This document shows, piece after piece, positions 26,562-35,218 of a stretch of 64,000 nucleotides of DNA. Location: positions 4,198,501 through 4,262,500 of the forward strand of contig NZ_CP078138.1 in NCBI RefSeq assembly GCF_019212185.1, given 5' to 3'. Source of the stretch: Pseudomonas fluorescens. GTDB taxonomy: Bacteria; Pseudomonadota; Gammaproteobacteria; Pseudomonadales; Pseudomonadaceae. The notes under the pieces are model-generated. The model ran no database searches. It worked only from the letters and a program-made list of their open reading frames with translations, and was not told the DNA's origin. A program made the translations under genes and the position numbers. The first letter of the stretch is position 1. Every line of letters begins with the position of its first letter.

Positions 26562-26801
26562 TCAGGCCTTGCCTGCTCCGTTGAGCCTATCCCTGATTTT
26601 ATCCTTGATCGAAAGGCGTTCCGTCTTGAGCCTGGTCAGTTGGTCATCCGCCTTGGCGGCGGCTTCCGCGTCGAGCACCTGGGTGTCGATATTGGAATAC
26701 TTGTCCAGCAGCGCATGCAAATGCGGATCGCTGGCACGCAGTTTCTGAACCTCGTCTCTGGTATGGCTCAAGTCTGCATACAGGTCATGTTTCACCGGCA
26801 T
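26562..26801 (-). CDS. YdcH/DUF465 family small coiled-coil protein
   Basis: The 79-residue protein starts MPVKHDLYADLSHTRDEVQKLRASDPHLHALLDKY, the DUF465 (YdcH-like) pattern, and is predicted helical and coiled-coil throughout (LDAEAAAKADDQLTRLKTERLSIKDKI). AGGTG precedes the ATG. The function is not known. It lies downstream of the histidine kinase gene on the same strand but 121 bases apart. Confidence 0.88.
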   Translation of the reverse strand: MPVKHDLYADLSHTRDEVQKLRASDPHLHALLDKYSNIDTQVLDAEAAAKADDQLTRLKTERLSIKDKIRDRLNGAGKA

Positions 26802-26922
26802 GGAACACCTCCGTTTGTTGATCGGCGGCGAACACCTTTGGCGTGCTCGCCAGTTGGCAGAATGGCCTTGTCCAGCGGTGGCTGTCGACCGTCAATCAGA
26901 CCAGCGGCATGGCAAACGGCCG

Positions 26923-29037
26923 TCAGTCGCCACCGAGGACATGGTGAATCATCGACATCAAGGCATCCGGACTGTAAGGCTTGCTGAGCAAATGGGTGTC
27001 CGGACTCAATTGATGGTTGCGGGAAATGATGTCCCGGGTGTGGCCGGAGGTGAACAGCACCGCCACCGGCGGCACCTGGACTTTGGCCCAGGCCGCCAGG
27101 TCCGAGCTCTTGATCAGTCCGGGCATCACCACGTCGGTAAATATCAGATCCACTTTGGTTCCGTCCTGCAACACCTGCATGGCACTGTCACCGTTGGCGG
27201 CGACCAGCACCTGGTAACCCGCCGACTGCAGGAACTCGACCGCTGTATCGCGTACTTCCTCATGATCCTCCACCACCAGAATAGTCTCGTGGCCGCCATC
27301 GTGCTGCGCCCGGCGCACCGGTTGCTCATGGGTCTGGATACGCAGGCTGCGGGGGAAATACATCCGCACCACTGTGCCCTCGCCCGGGGTGCTGGTCATA
27401 TCGATGTGGCCGCCGCTCTGCTTGACGAAACCGAACACCATGCTCAGGCCCAGGCCCGTGCCGTGACCATCGGCCTTGGTGGTGAAGAAGGGTTCGAACG
27501 CCTGCTTGAGGGTCTCGCTGTCCATGCCATCGCCGGTATCGTGCACCGACAGCTGCACGTAGTCCCCGGCACTGATGCCCTTGCCCAGGCAAAACTGCCG
27601 ATCAAGGGTCAGGTTTTTCCCACTGATGGTAATGGTGCCCTCGCCATGCATCGCGTCGCGGGCATTGATCGCCAGGTTGAGCAAGGCGTTTTCCAGTTGA
27701 TTGCGGTCGACATGGACGGACCAGGGATCGGCGGGCATCTGCACATCGATGTCGATGTTTTCACCCAGTGCCCGCTGCAGCATTTCACCCAACCCCTGGT
27801 AAATCTGCCGGGTGTCGAACACCGCGGGTGACAAGGGTTGGCGCCGGGCGAAGGCGAGCAGTTGCGCCGACAGCATGGCGCCGCGTTCCACTGCCGCGAG
27901 CGCCGCGCCGACTCGGCGCTGGACATTCGGGTTCTCACTTTCATGACGGGCCAGCAAGTGCAAATTGCCGGCGATCACCTGCAGTAGGTTGTTGAAGTCA
28001 TGGGCCACGCCACCGGTCAGCCCGCCAATGGCTTCGAGCTTCTGCGATTGGCGCAACTGTTCTTCAGCCGCCAGTCGTGCATCCACTTCCGCGACGACCC
28101 GTTGTTCGAGGTCGCGGGTGAACTTGAGCAACGACTCCTCGGCGCTCTTACGCTCGTGAATATCAATCAGCACCCCGGGGAACCGGAACGCCTCGCCCTG
28201 CTCGTTCAGTTCGCAACAACCACTGGCCAGCACCCATGAGTAGCTGCCATCGGGACGGAGAATCCGGTACTCGGCATTGAACGCCCCGCCATTTTTCAGC
28301 GCCTGTTGCACTTGCTGCTCGACTTGAGGCAGGTCGTAGGGGTGAATCCGCGCACTGGCGGCGTCTGGCGACATGTGTTGCAGCGACTGCTCGGCGGGAA
28401 AACAAAACGTGCGGGCAAAACGCTCATCGCCCGACAACAGGTTGGCCTTGATGTCCCAGACGAACGAACCGAGCAAGGCCCCGGCGTTCAGCGCCAGGCG
28501 CACGCGTTCGTTTTCTGCACGGTAGGCCGCTTGCGCTTGCTCGCGCAGGCGTTCGGAGAGCATGTGCGCCGTGGTTTCCACGACAATCGCCAGGACCCCG
28601 CCTGGGCGGCCGTCGTCATCGGCCACCGGACTGTAGGACAGGTCCATGAACACCGCTTCGGGCTGGCCGTTACGCGACAGTTCCAGTTCCTTGTTGCGAT
28701 AGGACAGGGTTCCGCCAGCCAGGCAGGTGTCGACCACATTGCGATTGAATTCGGCGATTTCCGGCCAGCCCAGCTCCACCGGCGTACCCAGCAAGTACGG
28801 ATGCCGGCCACCGGCAAATACCGAGTAGGCGTCGTTGTAGATCATGTAGCCGGGCTTGCCCCAGAGCATGACCAGCGGCACGGGGGACGCCAGCAACATT
28901 TGCACGTTGCAGCGCAGGCTTTTGCTCCAGGTATCGAAGGGCCCCAGTTCGGTACGGCTCCAGTCGAACGCACGAATGCGTCCGGCCATTTCACCTTTCC
29001 AACCCCGACATCCATGGCTTTGCGTTAGAAACTGCAT
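26923..29037 (-). CDS. hybrid histidine kinase with PAS domains and C-terminal receiver
   Basis: The 704-residue protein has no clear membrane segment. Order of parts: an N-terminal PAS-like region (DWSRTELGPFDTWSKSLR), a second PAS/PAC (residues about 210-310), a coiled coil, and the phospho-acceptor His346 in GGVAHDFNNLLQVI. The HATPase region follows (ALLNLAINARDAM, DTGDGMD, GTGLGLSMVFGFVKQSGG) and the receiver carries Asp635 in LIFTDVVMPG. Phosphate would pass from His346 to Asp635 and probably on to a separate regulator. No partner is adjacent. The ATG at 29037 was chosen so that the family's N-terminal GEM-x-RIR-FDW segment is kept; ATG 28989 is possible. Confidence 0.85.
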   Translation of the reverse strand: MQFLTQSHGCRGWKGEMAGRIRAFDWSRTELGPFDTWSKSLRCNVQMLLASPVPLVMLWGKPGYMIYNDAYSVFAGGRHPYLLGTPVELGWPEIAEFNRNVVDTCLAGGTLSYRNKELELSRNGQPEAVFMDLSYSPVADDDGRPGGVLAIVVETTAHMLSERLREQAQAAYRAENERVRLALNAGALLGSFVWDIKANLLSGDERFARTFCFPAEQSLQHMSPDAASARIHPYDLPQVEQQVQQALKNGGAFNAEYRILRPDGSYSWVLASGCCELNEQGEAFRFPGVLIDIHERKSAEESLLKFTRDLEQRVVAEVDARLAAEEQLRQSQKLEAIGGLTGGVAHDFNNLLQVIAGNLHLLARHESENPNVQRRVGAALAAVERGAMLSAQLLAFARRQPLSPAVFDTRQIYQGLGEMLQRALGENIDIDVQMPADPWSVHVDRNQLENALLNLAINARDAMHGEGTITISGKNLTLDRQFCLGKGISAGDYVQLSVHDTGDGMDSETLKQAFEPFFTTKADGHGTGLGLSMVFGFVKQSGGHIDMTSTPGEGTVVRMYFPRSLRIQTHEQPVRRAQHDGGHETILVVEDHEEVRDTAVEFLQSAGYQVLVAANGDSAMQVLQDGTKVDLIFTDVVMPGLIKSSDLAAWAKVQVPPVAVLFTSGHTRDIISRNHQLSPDTHLLSKPYSPDALMSMIHHVLGGD

Positions 29038-29180
29038 CGATAGACTCTGTGCGCATTTCGCAAAAGTTAAACAACAGTTCGACGCAGGCAGGCCCACGCT
29101 CAAGGCTTTGAGCACGGCCGACGCTGATCGTTTCATTGTTATACAACTTCAGCCGATTGTCACAGTGGCTGGCGAGCGGA

Positions 29181-29870
29181 CTACACCTCGATCAGATGTT
29201 TGAGCGGGTGGTAGCCGTTCTTCAAACTGGCGGCGCCATCAAGAATCGCCTTCTCGATGCCGTTCAGGTGCATGCAGATCAATTCGATAGCCGCGCTCTG
29301 GTTGCCCGCCTCGATGTATTCAATCAGCCGCAGGTGTTCATCGTCGCGGCAGGTCTGGTGACTGTCGTCGTCCAGCGCCACGGCATACAGCGAAGCCCGA
29401 GAGATCAGTTTGCAGAACCAGTCGAGCAGCACCGGATTGTTCAGGCTGCGCGCCAGCTTGATGTGGAACTCACCCAACAAATGAATCAGCCGCTCGTGGT
29501 CGCCGGCATGCGCCGCCTCGTGCTCCAGCAGCAAGTGATCGCGCAGGTCACGGGTCACCGCAGTGTCGCGGCGTCGGCACAGTTCGCTGACGATGCCGAT
29601 CTCGATCAGGCGCCGGGTTTCGAATAGTGAACGGATTTCTTCATCACTGGGCAGGGACACCGATGCACCTTTATTGGGCTCGGTCGTGACCAGGCCATCG
29701 GCCTCCAACTGCTTGAGTGCCGCCCGCACCGAGGTGCGACTGACATTGAAAAGCTCGGCCAACGATGCCTCTCCCAGCTTCATTCCGGGACGCAAGGTGT
29801 GCTTGCTGATCGCCAGGTAAACCCCTTGGTAGACACGGTCTACCGTGGTTTCCAGCTTTTTGTCGGCCAT
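29181..29870 (-). CDS. GntR-family regulator (FCD subfamily) of the transport operon
   Basis: The 229-residue product has an N-terminal winged helix (KLGEASLAELFNVSRTSVRAALKQLEADGLV, residues 32-63) and an FCD ligand domain (LFETRRLIEIGIVSELCRRR; EFHIKLARSLNNPVLLDW; DDEHLRLIEYIEAGNQSAAIELICMHL). The FCD metal/ligand residues (Asp, His, His) are present. It is transcribed away from the ABC transporter operon, with about 140 bases between starts, the usual arrangement for a local repressor that releases DNA on binding a carboxylate or related compound. Confidence 0.9.
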   Translation of the reverse strand: MADKKLETTVDRVYQGVYLAISKHTLRPGMKLGEASLAELFNVSRTSVRAALKQLEADGLVTTEPNKGASVSLPSDEEIRSLFETRRLIEIGIVSELCRRRDTAVTRDLRDHLLLEHEAAHAGDHERLIHLLGEFHIKLARSLNNPVLLDWFCKLISRASLYAVALDDDSHQTCRDDEHLRLIEYIEAGNQSAAIELICMHLNGIEKAILDGAASLKNGYHPLKHLIEV

Positions 29871-29979
29871 GGGAAAACTCCTTCATCGAAAAACAACCGC
29901 CCCGGGCATTCAGCGCCCTCGTGAAAAAGGCGCTTGCATGGGCAGATTAAACGGGGTATTTCTAAATTGCATCCAGATT

Positions 29980-29989
29980 TTGCATACAA
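29980..29989. promoter_or_regulatory. candidate GntR operator
   Basis: TTGCATACAA, an imperfect dyad of the TTG-N4-CAA type seen for FCD regulators, lies 22 bases before the transporter ATG. A related half site, TTGCATCCA, lies about 14 bases upstream. Confidence 0.35.
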
Positions 29990-30010
29990 TAATTAGAGGA
30001 ATGCACCATT

Positions 30011-31099
30011 ATGGGTCATCCAGCAGCCATCGAAGTGCGTAACGTCTCAAAACGCTATTCCGAAGACCCGGACCAGGCGCCCGCCCTGGACAACGTGTCG
30101 GTGGACATCGCCGATAACGAGTTCTTCACCCTGCTGGGCCCCTCCGGATGCGGTAAAACCACCTTGTTGCGCACCATCGCCGGCTTCGAGCATGTCAGCG
30201 ATGGCGAGATCCGCCTGGATGGCGAAACGGTCAATCACTTGCCGCCGTTCCAGCGCCGGGTCAACACGGTGTTCCAGAGCTACGCGCTGTTTCCCCATAT
30301 GAGCGTCGCGCAGAATATCGCCTTCGGCCTCGAGATGCAGGGTCTTGATCGCACGGCGGCGGCGCGACGGGTCGACGAGATGCTGGCGCTGGTGCAAATG
30401 CAGCACCTGGCACGGCGCAAGCCCTCCGAGCTGTCCGGTGGTCAACAACAACGGGTGGCCCTGGCCCGCGCCCTGGCCCCCAAGCCCAAGGTGCTGTTGC
30501 TGGATGAACCGCTGTCGGCGCTGGACCTCAAGCTGCGTAAGGAAATGCAGGTCGAACTCAAGCGTGTGCAGAAGGAAGCCGGGATCACCTTTATCTTTGT
30601 CACCCATGACCAGGAAGAGGCCCTGACCCTTTCCGACCGGATCGCCGTGATGTCCGCCGGCAAAATCCTGCAGATCGGCAGCCCCACCGATATCTACGAA
30701 CGCCCGCAACATCAGTTTGTCGCCCAGTTCATCGGCGACATCAACTTCCTCCCCGGTCGCCTCAAGCGCGGCCAGGACAACAATAGCCTGTTCCTGCCCA
30801 GCGGCATGCCGGTGGAAATCCCCTGTACCCACCCGCTCGGCTTCGACTCACCGGCGGTGCAACTGGCCTTTCGTCCGGAACGCTCGCAACTGGTCGACCC
30901 GACACAGCCCCATCACCTGCGCGGGATCATCGAGGCGGTGTTGTATGTCGGCACGGCCACCCTTTATCAGTGCCGGCTGAACAACGACATCAAGGTCATG
31001 CTGCGGGAAAACAACGAGGGCCTGAATCGTCCCCGCGCCGTCGGTGAAGGAGTCGCGGTGCACCTGCCGCCCCATGCCTGCCTGCTGATGGAGGCCTGA
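30011..31099 (+). CDS. polyamine-type ABC transporter ATPase (PotA-like)
   Basis: The 362-residue product has Walker [10 protein letters not shown] (residues 43-51), the Q-loop [13 protein letters not shown], the signature LSGGQQQR, Walker [13 protein letters not shown] and the switch His in [12 protein letters not shown]-terminal TOBE-like domain follows ([11 protein letters not shown] ... [14 protein letters not shown]). It powers uptake through the two permeases encoded next. The organisation ATPase-permease-permease-binding protein matches the PotABCD class, which takes up polyamines and related cationic amines, though substrate assignment within this class is uncertain. Confidence 0.92.
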   Translation: MGHPAAIEVRNVSKRYSEDPDQAPALDNVSVDIADNEFFTLLGPSGCGKTTLLRTIAGFEHVSDGEIRLDGETVNHLPPFQRRVNTVFQSYALFPHMSVAQNIAFGLEMQGLDRTAAARRVDEMLALVQMQHLARRKPSELSGGQQQRVALARALAPKPKVLLLDEPLSALDLKLRKEMQVELKRVQKEAGITFIFVTHDQEEALTLSDRIAVMSAGKILQIGSPTDIYERPQHQFVAQFIGDINFLPGRLKRGQDNNSLFLPSGMPVEIPCTHPLGFDSPAVQLAFRPERSQLVDPTQPHHLRGIIEAVLYVGTATLYQCRLNNDIKVMLRENNEGLNRPRAVGEGVAVHLPPHACLLMEA

Positions 31100-31102
31100 G
31101 CC

Positions 31103-32020
31103 ATGAGCGTCAGTCGCACCTCCCCCGCCCTCAGCCGGGCCCTGCTGCTCAGCCCGGTGGTCCTGACCCTGCTGGGCCTGATTGCGATCCCGCTGGGGAT
31201 CATGGGTTATATCAGCCTGTTGCCACGCAACGTCTACGGTGGCGTCGACTGGCAGGCCGACTGGCAATTGCAAAGCTACGTGCAGCTGTTTTTCCAGGAA
31301 GGTTTCGACGGCGACCTGGAGCTGAACTGGGTCTATGCCCAGGCGTTGCTGCGCTCCATCGGCCAGGCCGGTGGCACCACCCTGCTGTGCTTTTTGTTCG
31401 GCTTCCCGGTGGCCCTGTGGATGAGCAGCCTGACCCCACGGCGGCGCAACCTGATGGTGCTGCTGATCACTATTCCGTTCTGGACCAACCTGCTGATCCG
31501 CAACTACGCCTGGCTGATCATCCTGCGCGAGCAGGGCTGGGTCGCCCAGAGCCTCAACGCGCTGCTGCCCCAGGCCGGCGGCATTACCCTGCTGTACAAC
31601 GATTTCGCGGTCAGTGTCGGACTGGTCTACAGCTTCCTGCCATTCATGATCCTGCCGATCTATTCGACCCTGGAAAAACTCGACTGGCGCCTGGTGGAAG
31701 CGGCCTATGACCTGGGCGCCAACCGCTGGCTGGCCTTGCGCCGAGTGATCCTGCCGCTGTCGATGCCAGGTGTGATTGCCGGTGCCCTGCTGGTATTTGT
31801 GCCGAGCCTCGGCGCGTTCATCACCCCGGCGATCCTCGGCGGCGGCAAGACCCTGATGATCGGCAATCTTATCCAGCAACAGTTCGGCACCGCGCGCAAT
31901 TGGCCGCTGGGCAGTTCGCTGTCGTTCCTGCTGCTGGGCATCCTGCTGGTGTCCCTGGTGTTCTACGCGCTGTACAGCCGCAAGTCCGCCAACAAACTGA
32001 ATCGGGGAGCGCAAGCATGA
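31103..32020 (+). CDS. ABC transporter permease, PotB-like
   Basis: The 305-residue inner-membrane protein has about six transmembrane segments. The EAA loop, which docks on the ATPase, is LVEAAYDLGANRWLALRRVILPLSMPG (about residue 197). It starts three bases after the ATPase stop and overlaps the next permease by four bases, so it is one transcript. Confidence 0.92.
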   Translation: MSVSRTSPALSRALLLSPVVLTLLGLIAIPLGIMGYISLLPRNVYGGVDWQADWQLQSYVQLFFQEGFDGDLELNWVYAQALLRSIGQAGGTTLLCFLFGFPVALWMSSLTPRRRNLMVLLITIPFWTNLLIRNYAWLIILREQGWVAQSLNALLPQAGGITLLYNDFAVSVGLVYSFLPFMILPIYSTLEKLDWRLVEAAYDLGANRWLALRRVILPLSMPGVIAGALLVFVPSLGAFITPAILGGGKTLMIGNLIQQQFGTARNWPLGSSLSFLLLGILLVSLVFYALYSRKSANKLNRGAQA

Positions 32021-32805
32021 TCGCCCTGCACCTGAAGAAATTACCGCTGACCCGCGAAGTCAGCCTGCTGATCCTGGCCTACCTGTACCTGCCGATCTTC
32101 GTGCTGATCGCCTACAGCTTCAACGCCAACCGCAGTGCCACGGTGTGGACCGAGTTTTCCTTCGCCTGGTACGGACGCATCATCGCCAACCCGTCGATCC
32201 AGACGGCGGCGCTGAACTCGATCATCGTCGCCAGCATCGCCACGGTCTGCGCCACCACCATCGCCCTGCTAGCGGCCCTAGCGACCTATCGGCCGTTCTA
32301 CGGACAGAAGATGGTCGAGGGCGGGATCAACCTGCCGCTGATCCTGCCGGAGATCGTCACCGCCGTCGCCACCCTGCTGCTGTTCATGGCGCTGGGGATC
32401 AAGCTCGGGTTGTTCACGGTGATCATCGCCCACATCGGTTTCTGCATCCCCTTCGCCTACCTGCCGATCCGCGCCCGCCTGAATGACCTGGACAAAAGCC
32501 TGCTGGAAGCGGCCAACGACCTGTACGCCAACCCCTGGCAGGTGTTTCGCCGGGTGACCCTGCCGTTGCTGTGGCCGGCGGTGCTGTCCGGTTCGGTGCT
32601 GGCATTCGTGGTCAGCCTCGATGATTTCATCATGACCTTCTTCGTCGCCGGCCCCGGCTCCACCACCCTGCCGGTGTACATCTTCTCGGCGATCAAGGCC
32701 GGGGTTACCCCGGAGATCAACGCAATTTCGACCCTGATGCTGCTGATTTCCATAGTGCTGGTGGTGCTGGCCTTCTGGCTGGGACAACGTGGCAAGACTG
32801 AGTGA
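32017..32805 (+). CDS. ABC transporter permease, PotC-like
   Basis: The 262-residue protein starts at the ATGA overlap with the previous permease. The segment LLILAYLYLPIFVLIAYSFNANRS is typical of PotC-type permeases, and the EAA loop is LLEAANDLYANPWQVFRRVTLPLLWP. Six transmembrane helices are likely. It forms the heterodimeric channel with the upstream permease. Confidence 0.92.
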   Translation: MIALHLKKLPLTREVSLLILAYLYLPIFVLIAYSFNANRSATVWTEFSFAWYGRIIANPSIQTAALNSIIVASIATVCATTIALLAALATYRPFYGQKMVEGGINLPLILPEIVTAVATLLLFMALGIKLGLFTVIIAHIGFCIPFAYLPIRARLNDLDKSLLEAANDLYANPWQVFRRVTLPLLWPAVLSGSVLAFVVSLDDFIMTFFVAGPGSTTLPVYIFSAIKAGVTPEINAISTLMLLISIVLVVLAFWLGQRGKTE

Positions 32806-32843
32806 GCCCTTTTCCTTCGCGGTACTTCTGGAGCGTGAAAACC

Positions 32844-33896
32844 ATGATATCGAAAAGCCTGCGTTACGCTGTTGCCGGTCTTGCCCTCGGTTGTTCGGCG
32901 GCCATGACCGCCCAGGCCGCCGAACCCAAGGAGCTGTTTTTCTACAACTGGACCGACTACTACCCGGTGCCGCTGCTGGCCAAGTTCGAGAAGGAAACCG
33001 GGATCAAGGTCACCATGGACGGCTACGACAGCAACGAGACCCTGCTCGCCAAGTTACAGGCCGGCGGCGCGGCGTATGACGTTATCGTGCCGTCGCAATC
33101 GATCATGAAAACCCTGATCAACCAGGACCTGCTGCTGGCCATCGACGCCCCCAGCCTGCCGAACTTCCAGTACGTCAAACCGGCGTTCCGCGACCCGTCG
33201 TTCGACCCTGGCCGCAAATTTTCCGCGCCCTACCTGTGGGGTTCCACCGGGTTCTCCTACGACAGCGCGCGGGTGCCCGGCGGCAAACTCGACGACTCGT
33301 GGAAAGAGTTCTTTGAGCCGCGCAAGGAACTGCAGGGCCAACTGGCCGCCCTCGACACCTCCAGCAGCCTGATCAACGCCGCCAGCCACTACCTGGGCGT
33401 CGACGAGTGCAGCGAAAATCCGCAGGACGCGAAGAAGGTGCTGGAACTGCTGCAGAAGCAGAAACCCTTCCTGAAGATGTACAGCTCGGACAACACCGTC
33501 GACCGCATGGCCTCCGGCGAAGTGATCATGATGCAGAACTGGAACGGCTCGACCGCCCGCGCCACCCTGCAAAAGAGCAGCATCAAGTACGTCTACCCGC
33601 GTGAAGGCCTGGCGATGTTTCAGGACAACTTCGCCGTGCCGAAAAGCGCGCCGCATCCGGAGAACGCGAAGATCTTCATCGACTGGATGATGAAGCCGGA
33701 AAACGCCGCCGCCGTGTCCAACGCCATCGCCTACGCCAACGGCATCGAGAGCGACCAGTTGCTCGACGCCAAGTGGAAAGTCATGGACGCGATCAACATG
33801 CCCGAAGAATTCGCCTCGCGCCTGCGCCCGGAAAAAGAGTGCAGCAACAAGGCGCGGGAGCTGCAGGACCGGATCTGGTCGAAGCTCAAGGGTTGA
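32844..33896 (+). CDS. polyamine-type periplasmic binding protein (PotD-like)
   Basis: The 350-residue product starts at the ATG 42 bases inside the longest frame, where a signal peptide begins (MISKSLRYAVAGLALG, ending AQA-AEP). FFYNWTDYYPVPLLAKFEKETGIKV and GYDSNETLLAKLQAGGAAYDVIVPS are the type 2 binding-protein fold of the PotD/PotF group. The later segment VIMMQNWNGSTARATLQ lies in the ligand cleft. It delivers substrate to the upstream transporter. The two downstream amidohydrolases hint that the ligand may carry a hydrolysable amide or amidine; this is inference. Confidence 0.92.
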   Translation: MISKSLRYAVAGLALGCSAAMTAQAAEPKELFFYNWTDYYPVPLLAKFEKETGIKVTMDGYDSNETLLAKLQAGGAAYDVIVPSQSIMKTLINQDLLLAIDAPSLPNFQYVKPAFRDPSFDPGRKFSAPYLWGSTGFSYDSARVPGGKLDDSWKEFFEPRKELQGQLAALDTSSSLINAASHYLGVDECSENPQDAKKVLELLQKQKPFLKMYSSDNTVDRMASGEVIMMQNWNGSTARATLQKSSIKYVYPREGLAMFQDNFAVPKSAPHPENAKIFIDWMMKPENAAAVSNAIAYANGIESDQLLDAKWKVMDAINMPEEFASRLRPEKECSNKARELQDRIWSKLKG

Positions 33897-33912
33897 TCCA
33901 AGACCGCGTCGC

Positions 33913-33979
33913 GGCCTTCGCGAGCAGGCTCGCGCCCACAGACATTCAATGTGGGAGCGAGCCTGCTCGCGAAGAGGCC
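33913..33979. repeat. REP doublet (inverted pair)
   Basis: Two REP-type elements face each other across nine bases. Outer arms GGCCTTCGCGAGCAGGCTCG and its near-complement make a long imperfect hairpin between the binding-protein gene and the amidohydrolase gene. It may stabilise or limit transcription into the second half of the operon. Confidence 0.75.
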
Positions 33980-34021
33980 CAACTGGGCAATACAAAACTC
34001 AAAGACCTGAACGAGGTTTCC

Positions 34022-35218
34022 ATGACCCCCTCCCACTGGCTCCGCAACGTCCGCCCCTACGGCGCTCCCGCCGAAGACCTGCTGATTGCCAACGGCCTGT
34101 TCACCGAACGCCGCCCGGCCTCCACGGCACCGCTTGCACCCCGCGACATCGACGGCCAGTACCAACTGCTGACCCCGGCACTGGTGGAAAGCCATGTGCA
34201 CCTGGACAAGACCCTCTGGGGTCAGGACTGGCGTCCCAACAGCGCCGGCCCGACCCTCAAGGACTACATCAGCAACGAACGCCAGGTGTTGCGCGACATA
34301 ACCACGCCGATCGCCGAGCGCGCCGGCGCATTGTTGGAAAATTGCATCGCCCGGGGCTCCCTGACGATGCGCTGCCACGTCGATATCGACCCGGAATTCG
34401 GCCTGCGCCACGTCGAAGCCATGCAGCAACTGCGCGAACGCTACCGCGACCTGATCGACCTCGAACTGGTGGTGTTCCCACAGACCGGCCTGATCAGTCG
34501 TCCCGGCACCGCCGAGCTGATGCGCGAGGCCATGGCCCTGGGCGTGGAAAACGTTGGCGGGCTTGACCCCTGCGGCATCGACAACGACCCGATTGCCCAG
34601 CTCGACTTCGTGTTCAAGCTGGCCAGCGAATTCGACCGGGGCATCGATATCCATCTGCATGACAAGGGCGAGCTGGGCCTGTGGCAGATTGCGCGGATCG
34701 CCGATTACACCGAGCGCTTCGCCCGTCAGGGCCGGGTGATGATCAGCCACGCCTACTGCCTGGGCATGTTGCCCTGGACCCAGGTCAAGCCAGTGGCCGA
34801 GCGCCTGGCGGCGTTGGGTATCTCGCTGATGAGTTCGGCACCGGCCGACTGTGCAGTACCGCCCTTCCTCGCCCTGCGCGAAGTGGGGGTCAATGTTTGC
34901 CTGGGCTCGGACGGGATCCGCGACGCCTGGTCGCCCATGGGCAATGGCGACATGCTGGAGCGAGCGATGTTGCTGGCGTTGCGCTTCGACCTCAACAAGG
35001 ACGAAGAACTGGCGGCAGCTTTCGCCGCAGCCACGATCAACGGCGCGCAGGCGTTGGGACGCAAAGGTTACGGCGTGGCGCTGGGGCAACCCGCGGACTT
35101 CCTCCTGATGAACGTGCAAACCCTCGGTGAAGCCGTGGTTGCCCGACCACCGCGCCAGGTCTATCGCGGCGGCCGGTTGATCGCCGCCAATGGCCAACTG
35201 CTGGACAGTCGCCTGTGA
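34022..35218 (+). CDS. cytosine-deaminase-like amidohydrolase
   Basis: The 398-residue product has the metal and active-site motifs of the CodA-type branch: ESHVHLDKTLWG (HxH), CHVDIDPEFG, the metal His in GIDIHLHDKGELG, ISHAYCLG, and the catalytic Asp in CLGSDGIRDAWSPMGNGDML. The enzyme should deaminate or hydrolyse a C-N bond in a heterocycle or amidine. The next gene overlaps by four bases (GTGA). It follows the transporter genes after a REP doublet and probably acts on the imported compound. Confidence 0.85.
   Translation: MTPSHWLRNVRPYGAPAEDLLIANGLFTERRPASTAPLAPRDIDGQYQLLTPALVESHVHLDKTLWGQDWRPNSAGPTLKDYISNERQVLRDITTPIAERAGALLENCIARGSLTMRCHVDIDPEFGLRHVEAMQQLRERYRDLIDLELVVFPQTGLISRPGTAELMREAMALGVENVGGLDPCGIDNDPIAQLDFVFKLASEFDRGIDIHLHDKGELGLWQIARIADYTERFARQGRVMISHAYCLGMLPWTQVKPVAERLAALGISLMSSAPADCAVPPFLALREVGVNVCLGSDGIRDAWSPMGNGDMLERAMLLALRFDLNKDEELAAAFAAATINGAQALGRKGYGVALGQPADFLLMNVQTLGEAVVARPPRQVYRGGRLIAANGQLLDSRL

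Noticed and set aside
26923..29037. The hybrid histidine kinase as the MnxS sensor of Mn oxidation
   Set aside because: It has PAS domains and a receiver but no adjacent sigma-54 regulator, and nothing in the sequence ties it to manganese.
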